Notes: generated from the sequence alone by a model not told the origin. Shown: positions 1 to 9,564, numbered from the stretch's first letter. The stretch: DNA of 64,000 nucleotides from CAZGAQ01 sp964523405 (GCA_964523405.1 CAZGAQ010000012.1:58496-122495); one strand, 5' to 3'. Translations and numbers: made by a program.

Positions 1-1029
1 CGCCGCCTCCGGAATCACCGGATTCACCTTCGCCGGCATGATCGACGACCCCGCCTGCCGCGCCGGCAGCCGCAGTTCGCCGAGCCCCGCGTCCGGCCCG
101 CTGCCCAGCAGCCGCAAATCCCCGCAGACCTTCAGCAGACTGCTCGCACACGCCTTCAGAATCCCGCTGACCTCGACGAACACGTCCGTGTTCTGCGTCG
201 CCTCGACCAGGTTCTCCGCCCGCGCTAGCCCGTGCCCGGTAATCGCCCGAAGATGCTCCACCACACGAAAGATGTACTCGCGCGGCGCCCCCAACCCCGT
301 CCCGATGGCCGTGCCCCCCAGATTCACCACCCGCAGCCGCTCCTCGCACTTGTAGATCCGCCAGCGGTCACGGTTGAACGCCTCCGCATACGCGCTCATC
401 GTCCGCCCCAGCGTCGTCAGCACGGCATCCTGCAACTGCGTCCGCCCCACCTTGACGATGTGGGCGAACTCCTTCTCCTTCGCCTGAAACGCCTCCTGCA
501 GCGCCACCACCTCACGCTCCAGCTCGCGCAGCAGCGTGATCGCCGCCACCCGCAGCGCCGTCGGATACGTGTCGTTCGTCGATTGGTGCCGGTTGATGTC
601 GTCCAGCGGACTCACCGCCGCGTAGTCTCCCAAGGGCCGCCCCAGTATCTGCAGCGCGCGGTTGGCCAGCACTTCATTGACATTCATGTTCGTCGACGTG
701 CCCGCCCCACCCTGCAGCGCATCCACCACAACGTGCTCGTCGAGCAGCCCCTCCGCCATCTCGCGGCACGCCCGCTCAATCGCATCCGCCTTCGCGCCGG
801 CCTCAATGCCCGCGGCGCGTTCGGCCTTCGCCTCTGCCTCTCCCACCAGCTCTCGATTCGTCAGCGCACAAGCCAGCTTCACCTGCCCGAAGGCGTGAAT
901 CAGCGCCGGATGCACCGCCCGCCGCGCCAGCGGGAAATTCTCCACCGCCCGCACCGTGTAGATGCCATAGAGCGCCTCGGCCGGCACCGGCAACGCCCCC
1001 AACAGGTCGCTTTCCATCCGGTGATTCAC
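1..1029 (-). CDS. aspA: Aspartate ammonia-lyase, C-terminus cut by window edge
   Basis: Catalyses reversible deamination of L-aspartate to fumarate and ammonia in the cytoplasm. About 343 codons of an expected ~470 are visible. Reading leftward, the N-terminal region has ESDLLG...ALYGIYTVRAVENF, the middle has GGAGTSTNMNVNEVLANRA and HQSTNDTYPTALR, and near the edge comes the signature GSSIMPAKVNPVIPE. That signature carries Ala-Lys-Val-Asn, the aspartase form; class II fumarases have Gly at the Ala position. The start is chosen at GTG 1029, with GGAG and GAGG upstream; ATG at 1017 is an alternative only four codons in. No partner gene is visible. Seen: signature motifs. Inferred: aspartase rather than fumarase, with good confidence. 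Confidence 0.93.
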   Translation of the reverse strand, partial: MNHRMESDLLGALPVPAEALYGIYTVRAVENFPLARRAVHPALIHAFGQVKLACALTNRELVGEAEAKAERAAGIEAGAKADAIERACREMAEGLLDEHVVVDALQGGAGTSTNMNVNEVLANRALQILGRPLGDYAAVSPLDDINRHQSTNDTYPTALRVAAITLLRELEREVVALQEAFQAKEKEFAHIVKVGRTQLQDAVLTTLGRTMSAYAEAFNRDRWRIYKCEERLRVVNLGGTAIGTGLGAPREYIFRVVEHLRAITGHGLARAENLVEATQNTDVFVEVSGILKACASSLLKVCGDLRLLGSGPDAGLGELRLPARQAGSSIMPAKVNPVIPEAA

Positions 1030-1352
1030 AGCCTCGGACTCCGTACAGGCACACACTGGAACAACCAGCCCAACAACCGCCTCGCCCCATTCACAGGGCG
1101 CCCCCACGGCACCGGCCCAGCGCGGACCAGCATGGCCCATCGCCTACTCCCCCATTGTAGCGACCCCCATGCTCTCCCATGAACCCGTCAGCAACCCCGT
1201 TTCGAGGCAGCAATGGCCCCTCCGCCCATCACGCCGCCTGCACAACAACCTCGCGCAGCGCCGCGTCTATCTGCCTCTTCCTTCGTGCCCTTCGTGTCCT
1301 TCGTGGTGCAACTTGCTCTTGGCGTTGACCCGCGCCGCACCGACGGTTCCCG
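1030..1352. other. Intergenic region with 9-bp tandem repeat
   Basis: 323 bases between aspA and the ABC permease, both leftward, so it should hold the aspA promoter and the end of the permease transcript. No convincing gene was found. Its only clear structure is the CCTTCGTGN tandem repeat described separately. Open frames here have shadow-like composition. Confidence 0.6.
1280..1306. repeat. Three tandem copies of CCTTCGTGN
   Basis: Three 9-base units CCTTCGTGC, CCTTCGTGT and CCTTCGTGG follow each other exactly, with GTGCAAC after them. Read on the minus strand they give CACGAAGG units, which would translate as repeated His-Glu-Gly. No gene spans them, so this is an intergenic simple repeat. 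Confidence 0.85.
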
Positions 1353-2675
1353 TTAGTCCGTCGCCCGCATCCGCCACGCCCCGACCGCGAACCCCAGCAC
1401 CCCCACGCCCACCAGCACCCCGCACGGCAGCAGCATCTCCACCGCGCTGTATCCCCGCCAGATGGGCCCCTCCAGAGCCAGGATCGCCCACTTCACCAGG
1501 CTCGCATTGCTGAATGGCCGCAGCCACCCCGGCATGAACGCCAGCGGAATCATCCCGCCGCCGATCATCGCCATGATGACGATCAGCGCCCAGCTAATCC
1601 CGCTCACCGCTGCCTCGGTGCGTCCCACCACGGACAAGACCATCATCAAGCCAACCACCGCGATCGAAATGCACACGATCGCCAGCGCCACCAGCGGAAT
1701 CGACGCCACGTGCACGCCAAACCCCACCCGCGCCACCACCAGTAGCATCGCCATCAACGCGCTCGTCGCGAGAAAGCACGCCAGCGCCTTGCCCGCAAGA
1801 ATCTGCCACCCCGCCAGGGGCGCCACCCGCAGCCGCGGCAGCGTCCCCCGCGTCCGCTCCACCAGCAGCGACGCCGCGAACGTCGCCCCGCACGCCAGCA
1901 CGCCCCACACCATCCCCTGCGGAAAACAGATCGCAAACGATGACGTCGGCCGTCTGTCCGCTCCCCTCGTCGCCCGCTGCACCGCCCGCGTCTCGACCAC
2001 AATCGGCCGCCAGCCATTCTGGCTGAGGGCGTTGCCCGCGCCCGACTGCGTCGCGCTCGGCGCACTCGCCGGCCGAAACACGTTCGGATCCGCCATCTGG
2101 TCCAGCGCCCCCAGCAGCGTCCCCAGGACCAACTTTTCGCCGACATTCAGCTCATTGGAATCGCGCACCGCGGCCGCCGCCGTGCGGGCATTGCGCTGCA
2201 TCATCTCGCGATCCGTGAACACCTCCTGCATCTGCTCGTACGCATGGGCCGTGATCAGCCCTTCAATCAGCCCCCCGGTCATCGTCTGCCCCGGGTCCGT
2301 GCCTACCTCCACCCGCATCGGCTCGCCCCAGAAGATGCGCTCGCCTGCCGCCCCGAAGCCCGACGGAATCGCCACGTACGCCGGACGCCGCCCCCGCGCC
2401 ACCCGGTCGGCCGCCGCCGCCCGCTCCGCCACGACTTCCACGTGCAAACGGGCATCCGCCTGCAGGCTCGCCACCAGCCGCTGCGACGCCGGCGTGTGAT
2501 CCTCATCCACTACAAGGAGATCGATCGCCGTCTGCTTCGACCCCACCCCCGAGAACAGCACGCCGAAGAAAATCGCGTACAGCAGCGGATAGCAGAACGT
2601 GAAGAAGAACCCCGCCTTGTCCCGCAGCAGCAGGCGCAGATCCTTCGCCGCCAGTGTCCAGATCACCGCGCTCAA
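1353..2675 (-). CDS. ABC-2 type exporter permease
   Basis: Membrane subunit of an ABC-2 exporter, about 440 aa. A first membrane segment (FFFTFCYPLLYAIFFGVLF) lies near residue 25. A ~200-residue extracytoplasmic region follows, then five to six helices in the C-terminal half containing ERTRGTLPRLRVAPL, the usual ABC-2 motif. This is the DrrB/YhhJ-like layout. The reading frame is open further upstream, but TTG 2675 is preferred: AAGGAG lies 9 bases before it, and TTGA overlaps the TGA stop of the ATPase gene, suggesting translational coupling. The substrate is unknown. The neighbouring ATPase gene at 2672-3517 is clearly its partner. Confidence 0.85.
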   Translation of the reverse strand: MSAVIWTLAAKDLRLLLRDKAGFFFTFCYPLLYAIFFGVLFSGVGSKQTAIDLLVVDEDHTPASQRLVASLQADARLHVEVVAERAAAADRVARGRRPAYVAIPSGFGAAGERIFWGEPMRVEVGTDPGQTMTGGLIEGLITAHAYEQMQEVFTDREMMQRNARTAAAAVRDSNELNVGEKLVLGTLLGALDQMADPNVFRPASAPSATQSGAGNALSQNGWRPIVVETRAVQRATRGADRRPTSSFAICFPQGMVWGVLACGATFAASLLVERTRGTLPRLRVAPLAGWQILAGKALACFLATSALMAMLLVVARVGFGVHVASIPLVALAIVCISIAVVGLMMVLSVVGRTEAAVSGISWALIVIMAMIGGGMIPLAFMPGWLRPFSNASLVKWAILALEGPIWRGYSAVEMLLPCGVLVGVGVLGFAVGAWRMRATD

Positions 2676-3517
2676 TCGCGCAAGCTCCTTCCCGTCAGCC
2701 GCAGAAACACGCTCTCCAGGTCCGGCCGCTCGACCCGTACCCGCAGCACCCCCGGCCGGCGCCACGCCTCCGCCACCGCCCGCTCCGGCTGATCCGTGGC
2801 GACGCGTTCCTCGCCCTCCGCCCGCTCGATGATCACTGCCGGCTGTTGCCCATGCGCCCGCACCAGCCCCTCAATCGTGTCCAGCGCCAGGAGCCGCCCG
2901 CGATCCACAATCCCCACGCGATCGCACAGCCGCTGCGCCTCTTCCATGTAATGCGTCGTGTAGATCACCGTGCAACCCGCCCGCCGCAGTGACTGCACCA
3001 ACTCGAACAGCGCGCTGCGCGACTGCGGATCCACCCCCGCCGTCGGTTCATCCAGAAACACCAGCGCCGGCGCGTGTACGATCGCCACCGCGAAGTTCAG
3101 CCGCCGGGCCATGCCGCCGGAGAAGGTCTGCACGCGATCCCGGCCGCGGTCCGTCAACCCAACCAGTTCCAGCAACTCGCGGCACCGCGCCTCTAGCGCC
3201 CGCCCGCGCAGCCCGTACAGCCGCCCGAAGAAATGCAGGTTCTCCCGCGCGGACAATTCGCCGTACAGCGCCAGCGCCTGCGGCGCAATGCCGATCTGCC
3301 GCCGCACCGCCGCCGCCGCCGGCGACCCGTGCCCGACAATCTCCGCACTCCCCCCATCCGGCGCGAGCTGCCCCGTCGCCACGCGAATCGTCGTCGTCTT
3401 GCCCGCCCCATTCGGCCCCAGCAGCCCGAACACCTCCCCCGCCCGCACCTCCAGCGACAGATCATCCAGGGCGATGATCGCGCCGAAGCGGTGGCGGAGG
3501 TGGCTGAGCCGCAGCAT
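2672..3517 (-). CDS. ABC transporter ATP-binding protein
   Basis: Cytoplasmic ATPase of the exporter, about 281 aa, first gene of the pair. It has Walker A GPNGAGKTTT, a Q-loop region IGIAPQALALYGELSARENL, signature SGGMARRLNFA, Walker B LVFLDEPTAGVDP and switch His in YTTHYMEEAQRLCDRV. The signature reads SGGMARR rather than LSGGQ, as in DrrA/CcmA-like drug or lipid exporter subunits. The C-terminal ~60 residues form the extension usual in this class (VERPDLESVFLRLTG). Start at ATG 3517, which gives a normal N-terminus MLRLSHLRHRFG; an in-frame TTG 12 codons upstream is less likely. It overlaps the permease start by 4 bases. Confidence 0.92.
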   Translation of the reverse strand: MLRLSHLRHRFGAIIALDDLSLEVRAGEVFGLLGPNGAGKTTTIRVATGQLAPDGGSAEIVGHGSPAAAAVRRQIGIAPQALALYGELSARENLHFFGRLYGLRGRALEARCRELLELVGLTDRGRDRVQTFSGGMARRLNFAVAIVHAPALVFLDEPTAGVDPQSRSALFELVQSLRRAGCTVIYTTHYMEEAQRLCDRVGIVDRGRLLALDTIEGLVRAHGQQPAVIIERAEGEERVATDQPERAVAEAWRRPGVLRVRVERPDLESVFLRLTGRSLRD

Positions 3518-3562
3518 AACCGGGAGTGTGGCTGCGGCCCGAATCCCCGTCAAATCGCCTAC

Positions 3563-4582
3563 TCAGGTGCGTGCGTTGGAAGTTGTCACGGCCGGTCCCC
3601 TGCGGTCCGGGCAACTCGCCGCCATCGCCGGAGTCGGCGGCACCTTCGTGCCGCACTCGGGGCAGACGCCGGAGACATTCCCCGTCAGGTCATAGCCGCA
3701 ACGGCGGCAGGTGCCCGGGCGGCGGCGCGGCCAGCTCAGAAGCAGAACCCCCGGAGCGGCGGCGAGCAAGGTGAGCGTCCAGAACGGCAGGACGATTTCG
3801 GCCCAGCGGCCGATACTCGATTGGGACATCTCGTTGGTGCGCGGCAGTTCCCAACTCCAGTCGCGGTACTCGTCCCAAGTCCAGCCCGCTTCGCCGTACC
3901 ACACCATACTGACTTCCATGCCACATGGCTCGCGCACAATCAGTGCGCAACGCTCCACGACGTAGGCACGCTCGCCGTCGTAGTATCCGCCGCACCAGCG
4001 GACACTGAGCATCCAACCAGCCAACATCAGCACGGCGGCAAAGAGGCTGGCGAGCTGGGTACGTCGCCTCCAGCGCCACGCCCACGCCCCACCGTCCGCC
4101 GACCGCTCCGTCGCCACGGGCATCAAGCGCCGCCGCAACGCGACCACGCCCCGCCCAACCGGGACGACCGCAACCAAGCTCCACAAAGGCAGGCACAGCT
4201 CCCACCAGGTCCCCTCAACGGAGCTGAACTGCTCGTGCAACTCCGGCCAGCGCCACGCGAGGCCACTGCGGGCGTTTCGCGAGACACCCTCCGCCGGCGG
4301 CGCCAACGGGAAGTACGCGTCGCTCCAACTCATCTCAACGTAGCGTCGCTCGGAGATGTACTGGATGCACACGTTGCCCCGCCCGAACGTCACCAGCCAA
4401 TCATCCCCCACGTACCACGCATAGGTGAACTCGCGACTCCCCACCGCGAGCCCCAGCACAACCAGCAGCAGAGCCCCCAGGACAAGCCACCGCCTGCGCA
4501 CCCGCACCCCGAGAACCTCCCACGCCCGCGTCCTCCACGCGCCGCGTCCCCCGCGCCGCCGTGTCTGCCCCATACCTGCCAT
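3563..4582 (-). CDS. Membrane protein with C-terminal zinc ribbon
   Basis: 339 aa, function unknown. A basic N-terminus precedes a strong membrane segment at about residues 32-48. Further hydrophobic segments lie near 130-145, 178-196 and 268-288. After the last helix comes a short zinc ribbon, CRRCGYDLTGNVSGVCPECG, giving two CxxC pairs. This ribbon with GYDLTGN between the pairs occurs in many planctomycete membrane proteins. The regions between helices are rich in Trp and Tyr. The C-terminus runs on into a low-complexity tail. ATG 4582 is the first of two close methionines. No operon partner is evident. Metal binding by the four cysteines is inferred. Confidence 0.75.
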   Translation of the reverse strand: MAGMGQTRRRGGRGAWRTRAWEVLGVRVRRRWLVLGALLLVVLGLAVGSREFTYAWYVGDDWLVTFGRGNVCIQYISERRYVEMSWSDAYFPLAPPAEGVSRNARSGLAWRWPELHEQFSSVEGTWWELCLPLWSLVAVVPVGRGVVALRRRLMPVATERSADGGAWAWRWRRRTQLASLFAAVLMLAGWMLSVRWCGGYYDGERAYVVERCALIVREPCGMEVSMVWYGEAGWTWDEYRDWSWELPRTNEMSQSSIGRWAEIVLPFWTLTLLAAAPGVLLLSWPRRRPGTCRRCGYDLTGNVSGVCPECGTKVPPTPAMAASCPDRRGPAVTTSNART

Positions 4583-4831
4583 GTCGTGGATTCTACCCCC
4601 CCACCCACACCGCGGACCGCAGCGGCGTCACCAACTCGCCTTCTTCCTTCGCAATGCCCGCTCATCTACCCGACGCGACGCACGCCGGCCGCCGCGGAGA
4701 CCACCACCCTCCGCCCAACTCGCTCCCCGCTACTCGCCACTCACCACCCGCGGAGTCCTGGACGCCGCACACGCCCCCCACGCGATCGTCTTCGCGTTTT
4801 CGCCCTTGCCCGCCTTCACGTCCCCGCTGGG

Positions 4832-7800
4832 CTATCCCCCCTGCCCTTCCACGACGCGAAACGGCTCCATCAGCCCATAGCCCACCGTCGAATAGGTGCT
4901 GCCCGCCGGCGGGCCGGCTTCCGGCGCCTGATGGAACATCCCCGGCCACGCCCGCCCCAACGGCGGCTTCCCGTGGTGCGGCCCCAGCGTGTTCTTCAAC
5001 GTCCCCCAGACGACGACCTCGATGTCGTTCGTGCCCGCCCGCGCCTGCTTCGTGATGTCGCAATCCCCAGGCGGCGCCACGATGTACCCAGCCGGCTGCC
5101 CGTTCACGACCACCTTCGCCGCGGCGCCGTACCACTTCCCCAGCGCCACGCGCAGCGTCCGCCCCGCCTGCGGCGCCAGCTCGAACTTCGCCCGGTACGC
5201 CACCCCACCGCCGTACAGCGGCTGCGCCTGCGCGTTCCACGGCCCCAGCTCCAGCTTCGGCGCCGGCACGATCTCGAACCCTTTCTCCACCGGCACTACG
5301 CCGAAGTCGCCGATCACACAAGCGGCCTCCAGCTCGTGATACACCGTCATCGGCCGAGCCTCAATCCGCACGACGTTCTCCCCGACCTGCGCCACACCCG
5401 CCAGCGGCAGCTTCCCGAACGAGCGATCGAGCCACCACTCCCCCACTGGCGCCTGCACCGGCTTCCCGTTGCACGTGATCGTGTACAAGTCCGGCCGTTC
5501 GACCACCAGCCACAGCTCGTGCGGCACCTCCGTGCGGATCGTGAAGCGGTACGTCGCCGCGAACCCGCTTTCCGCCGGGAACGTTCGCTTGATCAGCTCA
5601 TCTTTGAACTGCACCGCGCCTTCCCACGGATTCTTCGGCAAACCGTGCTTCTGGAAGATCAGGTCCGCCGCCCGCAACACGTGGATGTTCGTCTTCGTCT
5701 CGCCGCCGACCTCCACGTCCACGAAGTCGAGCGTCAGCACGTTCGGCCCGACACGCTGCACAACTAACGGCGCAACGGGCTCGATGACCTCGGTCGTCTC
5801 CGTGACAGGCGCCGCGGGATCGCACGCCGCGTTCGGCAGGAACAGCAGCCGGCTGCCGCACGGCGGCACGGTACACGTCATCGTTACGCTGCCGTCCGCG
5901 CCGCGTTCGAACACCGCGCTGCGCGTCGCGCCGGTCTGCGCATCCCACTGCTCGAACCCACCCGCCCGCGCCGTAATCGCCACCTCGTTCGGCGCGTCGA
6001 GGCTCGTGTTCACCACGAACACAACCTGCCCGTCCGCCAGTTGCCGCCGCTGGTGGAACACCGGCCCCGGCTTGCCCGCCTGCGGCGTCACGACGAATCC
6101 GTCCGCACTCTTGGCCAACCTGCCCGCAAGCTCCGCGGCCTGCACTTTCCGCCAGCTCGGCTGCTCCGCCGCGTGAGTTCCCCACTCCGCCGGCGCTCCC
6201 TCAACCCGCGTCGGCGGTTCGCCACAGCACAGCACCGCGCCGCCGGTCTCCATGAACTGCTCCAACAGCTTCGTCGTCGCCCGATTCAGGTTCTCCGTCA
6301 ACGGCGGCAGCACGACGGTACGATACCGGCACGGCCCAATCACGAGCTGTCCGCCTTCGACCGCTCCACGCTGTTCCAGAATCGACTCGCACGCCAGATC
6401 GAACTCGACCTGCGCCTGCTCCAGATCGGTCACGAGCTTCTGGAACGTGTCCCCGATCTCTTTCAGCCGCGGCTCATTGCCCGCCGGAGTCTGGTACATC
6501 CACGCCGTCGTCGTCGGCTCCAGCACCAGCACGTCGCCAACCCGCGTCCCCTGGGACAGCACCGCGCACAGCCGCGCGAAATACGCCTCCAGGTCGCCAT
6601 ACGCCTCCCACCACGGATCGTGGTCGCCGAACGACTGCGGATGGTCGCGCTTGCGCCCGCCGCGCAGGCTCACGTACGACAGGTGCTCGTTCAGCGTGTT
6701 CACCCCCAGCACGACCAGCCAGTCGCCGATCCGCTTCATGTCCGCCAGCCGCAGGTCCCACCCGCCCGCGCCGTACGCCTCGCACAACGTCCGCGCCCGC
6801 CCGCACTGCGCCGCCGCGCTCGCCAGCTCCTTCACCGCCCGCACGTTCCCGAACTGCGCGTGCACTCCCTCGTCATACTCGTTCATCAGCGTGTCGATCC
6901 CCGGCCGCTGCATCCACGCGTACATCGCCATCGTGTCCGGCACCATGCGGCAGTGCGGCCACTCGTGCTCCCAATAGTGTCCCGTGAATTCCAGCTTGTG
7001 CCGCGCGCAGTACTCGTAGTACGGCCGCCCCCACCGCTCGATCATCAGGTCCAGCAGCGTCTGGTAGTAGTTGTGCCGCACCCGCTGCCACTCGCCCGTC
7101 TGCCGCTCCAGACTGGGCAACGTCTCAACCAGCGGATACTCCCACCGCTGCAAGAACTGCGCCGGCAGATCGTCCGTCCACGGCAGCCCGCCCGCCGGCT
7201 GCAGCTCCGGCTCGTCCGTAAACGACCCCGGAATCCGTCGCCCCAACTCCGCCCCCATCTCCCGCACGTACGCATCGAGCGTGATTTCCAGGAACTTCTG
7301 CGTCACACCGGGATACAGCAGGTCAACGTAGCACCGCCCGCCGTGCCAGGCATTGTCGCCCGCCCGCGCAATCGTCGCCGCCAGATACGTCCCCTCCGGC
7401 ATCTCCTCGCCCCCACGCACGCGCGCCGTCACGTCCGCGCAGCGGTCATCCAGGACCTGGAATACCGCCAGCACATCGGACTGCGGCTCCGGCGGGGCCT
7501 TGCTCTCACGCAGCACCAGCCCGCGCCCGCGCGACTCCGGCATCGCCTCCGGCACGTGCCCGCCCGCAAACCCCGACGGATACGAGTTCTCGTCGTAAAC
7601 CCACAGCAGCATGTCCAGCCGCTCCGCCTCCGCCAGCGCCACCTTCCACAACGCAAACCAGCGCTCCCCCAGGTACGGCGTCATCAGCCCCGGCCGCGGA
7701 TGCACGATCACCTGCCGAATGCCCCGCTCGCGGAACATCCGCAGCGTCCCCAGCACGCGCTCCTCCGACAGCTCGTCATTCCACACCCAGAACGGCGCCG

Positions 7801-7933
7801 TGCTGTACTCCTTCGGCGGTTCCGCCAGCAGCTTCCGCACCGCCCCCGCCTCCGGTGTGCCCCCACGCGCCGCCACGGACAAGACACACGCCAGGACGGC
7901 CGAACCGGCCAGCAGCGTCCAGCAATGAGACAT
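4832..7933 (-). CDS. Exported glycoside hydrolase, GH106-like
   Basis: 1033-aa exported protein. The start at ATG 7933 has GGAGG 7-8 bases upstream and opens a clear signal peptide (MSHCWTLLAGSAVLACVLSVAARG). The mature part begins with PFWVWNDELSEERVLGTLRMFRERGI, HPRPGLMTPYLGERWF and YDENSYPSGFAGG, typical of large GH106-like alpha-L-rhamnosidase proteins; SFTDEPEL and EYDEGVHAQFG carry candidate acidic catalytic residues. A C-terminal beta-sandwich (about residues 800-1030) resembles a GH2-type sugar-binding domain, ending VVWGTLKNTLGPHHGK. Probable role: removal of rhamnose or a related deoxysugar from plant or algal polysaccharide outside the cytoplasm. Family membership is recalled from motif appearance; substrate is inferred. 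Confidence 0.8.
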   Translation of the reverse strand: MSHCWTLLAGSAVLACVLSVAARGGTPEAGAVRKLLAEPPKEYSTAPFWVWNDELSEERVLGTLRMFRERGIRQVIVHPRPGLMTPYLGERWFALWKVALAEAERLDMLLWVYDENSYPSGFAGGHVPEAMPESRGRGLVLRESKAPPEPQSDVLAVFQVLDDRCADVTARVRGGEEMPEGTYLAATIARAGDNAWHGGRCYVDLLYPGVTQKFLEITLDAYVREMGAELGRRIPGSFTDEPELQPAGGLPWTDDLPAQFLQRWEYPLVETLPSLERQTGEWQRVRHNYYQTLLDLMIERWGRPYYEYCARHKLEFTGHYWEHEWPHCRMVPDTMAMYAWMQRPGIDTLMNEYDEGVHAQFGNVRAVKELASAAAQCGRARTLCEAYGAGGWDLRLADMKRIGDWLVVLGVNTLNEHLSYVSLRGGRKRDHPQSFGDHDPWWEAYGDLEAYFARLCAVLSQGTRVGDVLVLEPTTTAWMYQTPAGNEPRLKEIGDTFQKLVTDLEQAQVEFDLACESILEQRGAVEGGQLVIGPCRYRTVVLPPLTENLNRATTKLLEQFMETGGAVLCCGEPPTRVEGAPAEWGTHAAEQPSWRKVQAAELAGRLAKSADGFVVTPQAGKPGPVFHQRRQLADGQVVFVVNTSLDAPNEVAITARAGGFEQWDAQTGATRSAVFERGADGSVTMTCTVPPCGSRLLFLPNAACDPAAPVTETTEVIEPVAPLVVQRVGPNVLTLDFVDVEVGGETKTNIHVLRAADLIFQKHGLPKNPWEGAVQFKDELIKRTFPAESGFAATYRFTIRTEVPHELWLVVERPDLYTITCNGKPVQAPVGEWWLDRSFGKLPLAGVAQVGENVVRIEARPMTVYHELEAACVIGDFGVVPVEKGFEIVPAPKLELGPWNAQAQPLYGGGVAYRAKFELAPQAGRTLRVALGKWYGAAAKVVVNGQPAGYIVAPPGDCDITKQARAGTNDIEVVVWGTLKNTLGPHHGKPPLGRAWPGMFHQAPEAGPPAGSTYSTVGYGLMEPFRVVEGQGG

Positions 7934-8056
7934 GCGCAAGCCTCCATTTGCAGGCGGCTTCCGCCAACCGCGACACGCTACAGCCATCGAGGGGAGATTC
8001 GTGCTGCCAAGCGCGAAGCCGTCGCCACTGCATGATCCCAACCGATCAGCGCACGG

Positions 8057-8344
8057 TCAAGGTTTTGCGGGCGGAGACAACCAGCGGCGTGAAACGAGCC
8101 GCAGCACCGCCGTGAGAACAAGGATCGGCGCAAAGACCACGGTGGCGAAGTACGTCAGCACGTATAGCCCGCCGCCGACAATCGCAGCCCCCGCGCTCAC
8201 CCCCGCCGGCAAGCTGCCGCACAGAACGCAGGTGTACGCACGCCAACCGACGGCATGACACACACCGAACCCCGCGGCCAACAATGCTGCCGACACAAGC
8301 AGCGCGCCCGGCGAGACGAGCCTGCTCAACCAGCCCAGCTTCAT
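8057..8344 (-). CDS. Small membrane protein of unknown function
   Basis: 95 aa with two or three hydrophobic segments (about residues 10-30, 36-58 and 60-80) and a basic C-terminal tail (RLVSRRWLSPPAKP). A CVLC pair lies between the first two segments. Its ATG at 8344 overlaps the TGA of the linalool dehydratase-like gene (ATGA), and a G-rich stretch 8 bases upstream could act as ribosome binding site, so the two are probably translationally coupled. The family is not recognised. It may be a membrane partner of the upstream protein. Confidence 0.7.
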   Translation of the reverse strand: MKLGWLSRLVSPGALLVSAALLAAGFGVCHAVGWRAYTCVLCGSLPAGVSAGAAIVGGGLYVLTYFATVVFAPILVLTAVLRLVSRRWLSPPAKP

Positions 8345-9564
8345 GGATACACCCCCGCCGGGCGGCTGACCGGCAAAGTCGTCGAGATTGCGTCCGGGCG
8401 CGCCAAGTCCCACAGCGGCCCGAGCACGAGCGAGTACAAGAGCACAGCGTCGCCGACCTGGTTGCTCGCCGCGTAACGCAGCTTGCCGTCCGTCCGCATC
8501 GGGAAGGCGGCAAAGTCGAGCGTCGTGTGCAGTTGCCGCAGGAAGTCCGTATCGCCGAACGCGGCCGCCCCCACCAGCGCCAGCCCGCTCGATCCCGCGC
8601 TGACATCGAGTAGCGGAATGACCGGCCCGGAGTCAACGTCCTGCCCCCGACTGCCGCTCGCCGGCCACTCGCGTGCATACCCGAAGCCCAGCACACTGCA
8701 CCCCAGTTCCCGCCGCGCACGGGCGTATTGGTCGACCGCCAGTTGCGGATCGATGATCTGCAGCATGTGCGCCGCCATCCAGATCGACGAGCCTTCGGGG
8801 CCATCGCCGATCCGCCCGTGAAACGTGAAGGAGGACACGAGCATCCCGGTCCGCCGGTCCATGAGTCTGGCGCGGGCGGTCTCGGTCCAGCGGCGAAAGA
8901 ACGGGCCGTGGTCGCTGCCGTCGCGCCCATCCGTGAGCCGCATCGCCGCGAGCGCGATCGTGTTGCAGAAGAGCCAGCACTCGTCCGGGTAGCTCTCCGC
9001 ACAGAGGACCGGGCTCGCGTTCATGCGGGCTTCAATCACCGCTAAGCGCCGGCGCACCTCGTCGCGATAGTCCGCCCGCTCCCCCAGCATGCGCCGCGCG
9101 GCGAGCATGAGGGCGATCTCACCGTCGACAAACAGGCTGCGCGGCGGCTCCTGAACCCACGGGCGGGCGTGGGCGTAGGGCATGAGGAAGTAGTACATCC
9201 CGCCGGTCGTTTCTTCGCGCAGCGTCTGATCGATCAGCCCATCCAGCACGCCAAGGTACTCCGCCTGGCGCGCCGGCTCGCGCAGCGCAAGGTTGGCCAA
9301 GCTGAGAACCAGGTACGTCCGCCCCATGAAGTCCCATTCCGCGTTCACGCGCCGCATGCTCGCCCGCTCGCTGCGGGCTTGCTCGGCGAGCAGCTGCATC
9401 TGCCGCGCCGCGATGGCCTGCCCGCGGCGCGAGACGCCCGTCGCAGCCGTGTATTCGGCCGGGGCCGGCCGAAACAGCACGTGCAGCGCCGGCAGCCACA
9501 GCGCCGTCGCCACGAGCGGCGCGGCAACAGCGAGGAGAACACGGCGAGGAACCCCTTTACGCAT
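8341..9564 (-). CDS. Linalool dehydratase/isomerase-like alpha/alpha barrel protein
   Basis: 407 aa. One N-terminal membrane segment or signal anchor (about residues 8-31) is followed by an all-alpha region that aligns by eye with linalool dehydratase-isomerase (Ldi) of Castellaniella. C188 in PVLCAE and C200 in LFCNTIAL match the two catalytic cysteines of Ldi (in VCEPD and VQCNS), with three extra residues between them; D78 in AEWDFMG sits where Ldi has YIDF. Ldi-family proteins interconvert or dehydrate terpene alcohols, but most relatives are uncharacterised, so the substrate here is unknown. ATG 9564 gives the signal anchor; in-frame codons upstream add an unlikely Arg-rich leader. It overlaps the small membrane protein gene downstream. 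Confidence 0.72.
   Translation of the reverse strand: MRKGVPRRVLLAVAAPLVATALWLPALHVLFRPAPAEYTAATGVSRRGQAIAARQMQLLAEQARSERASMRRVNAEWDFMGRTYLVLSLANLALREPARQAEYLGVLDGLIDQTLREETTGGMYYFLMPYAHARPWVQEPPRSLFVDGEIALMLAARRMLGERADYRDEVRRRLAVIEARMNASPVLCAESYPDECWLFCNTIALAAMRLTDGRDGSDHGPFFRRWTETARARLMDRRTGMLVSSFTFHGRIGDGPEGSSIWMAAHMLQIIDPQLAVDQYARARRELGCSVLGFGYAREWPASGSRGQDVDSGPVIPLLDVSAGSSGLALVGAAAFGDTDFLRQLHTTLDFAAFPMRTDGKLRYAASNQVGDAVLLYSLVLGPLWDLARPDAISTTLPVSRPAGVYP

Noticed and set aside
3233..5767. An 844-codon open frame on the plus strand, rich in Arg, Pro and His
   Set aside because: It is the mirror of the ABC ATPase, zinc-ribbon and glycosidase genes on the other strand; high GC keeps such frames open and the translation has no domain.
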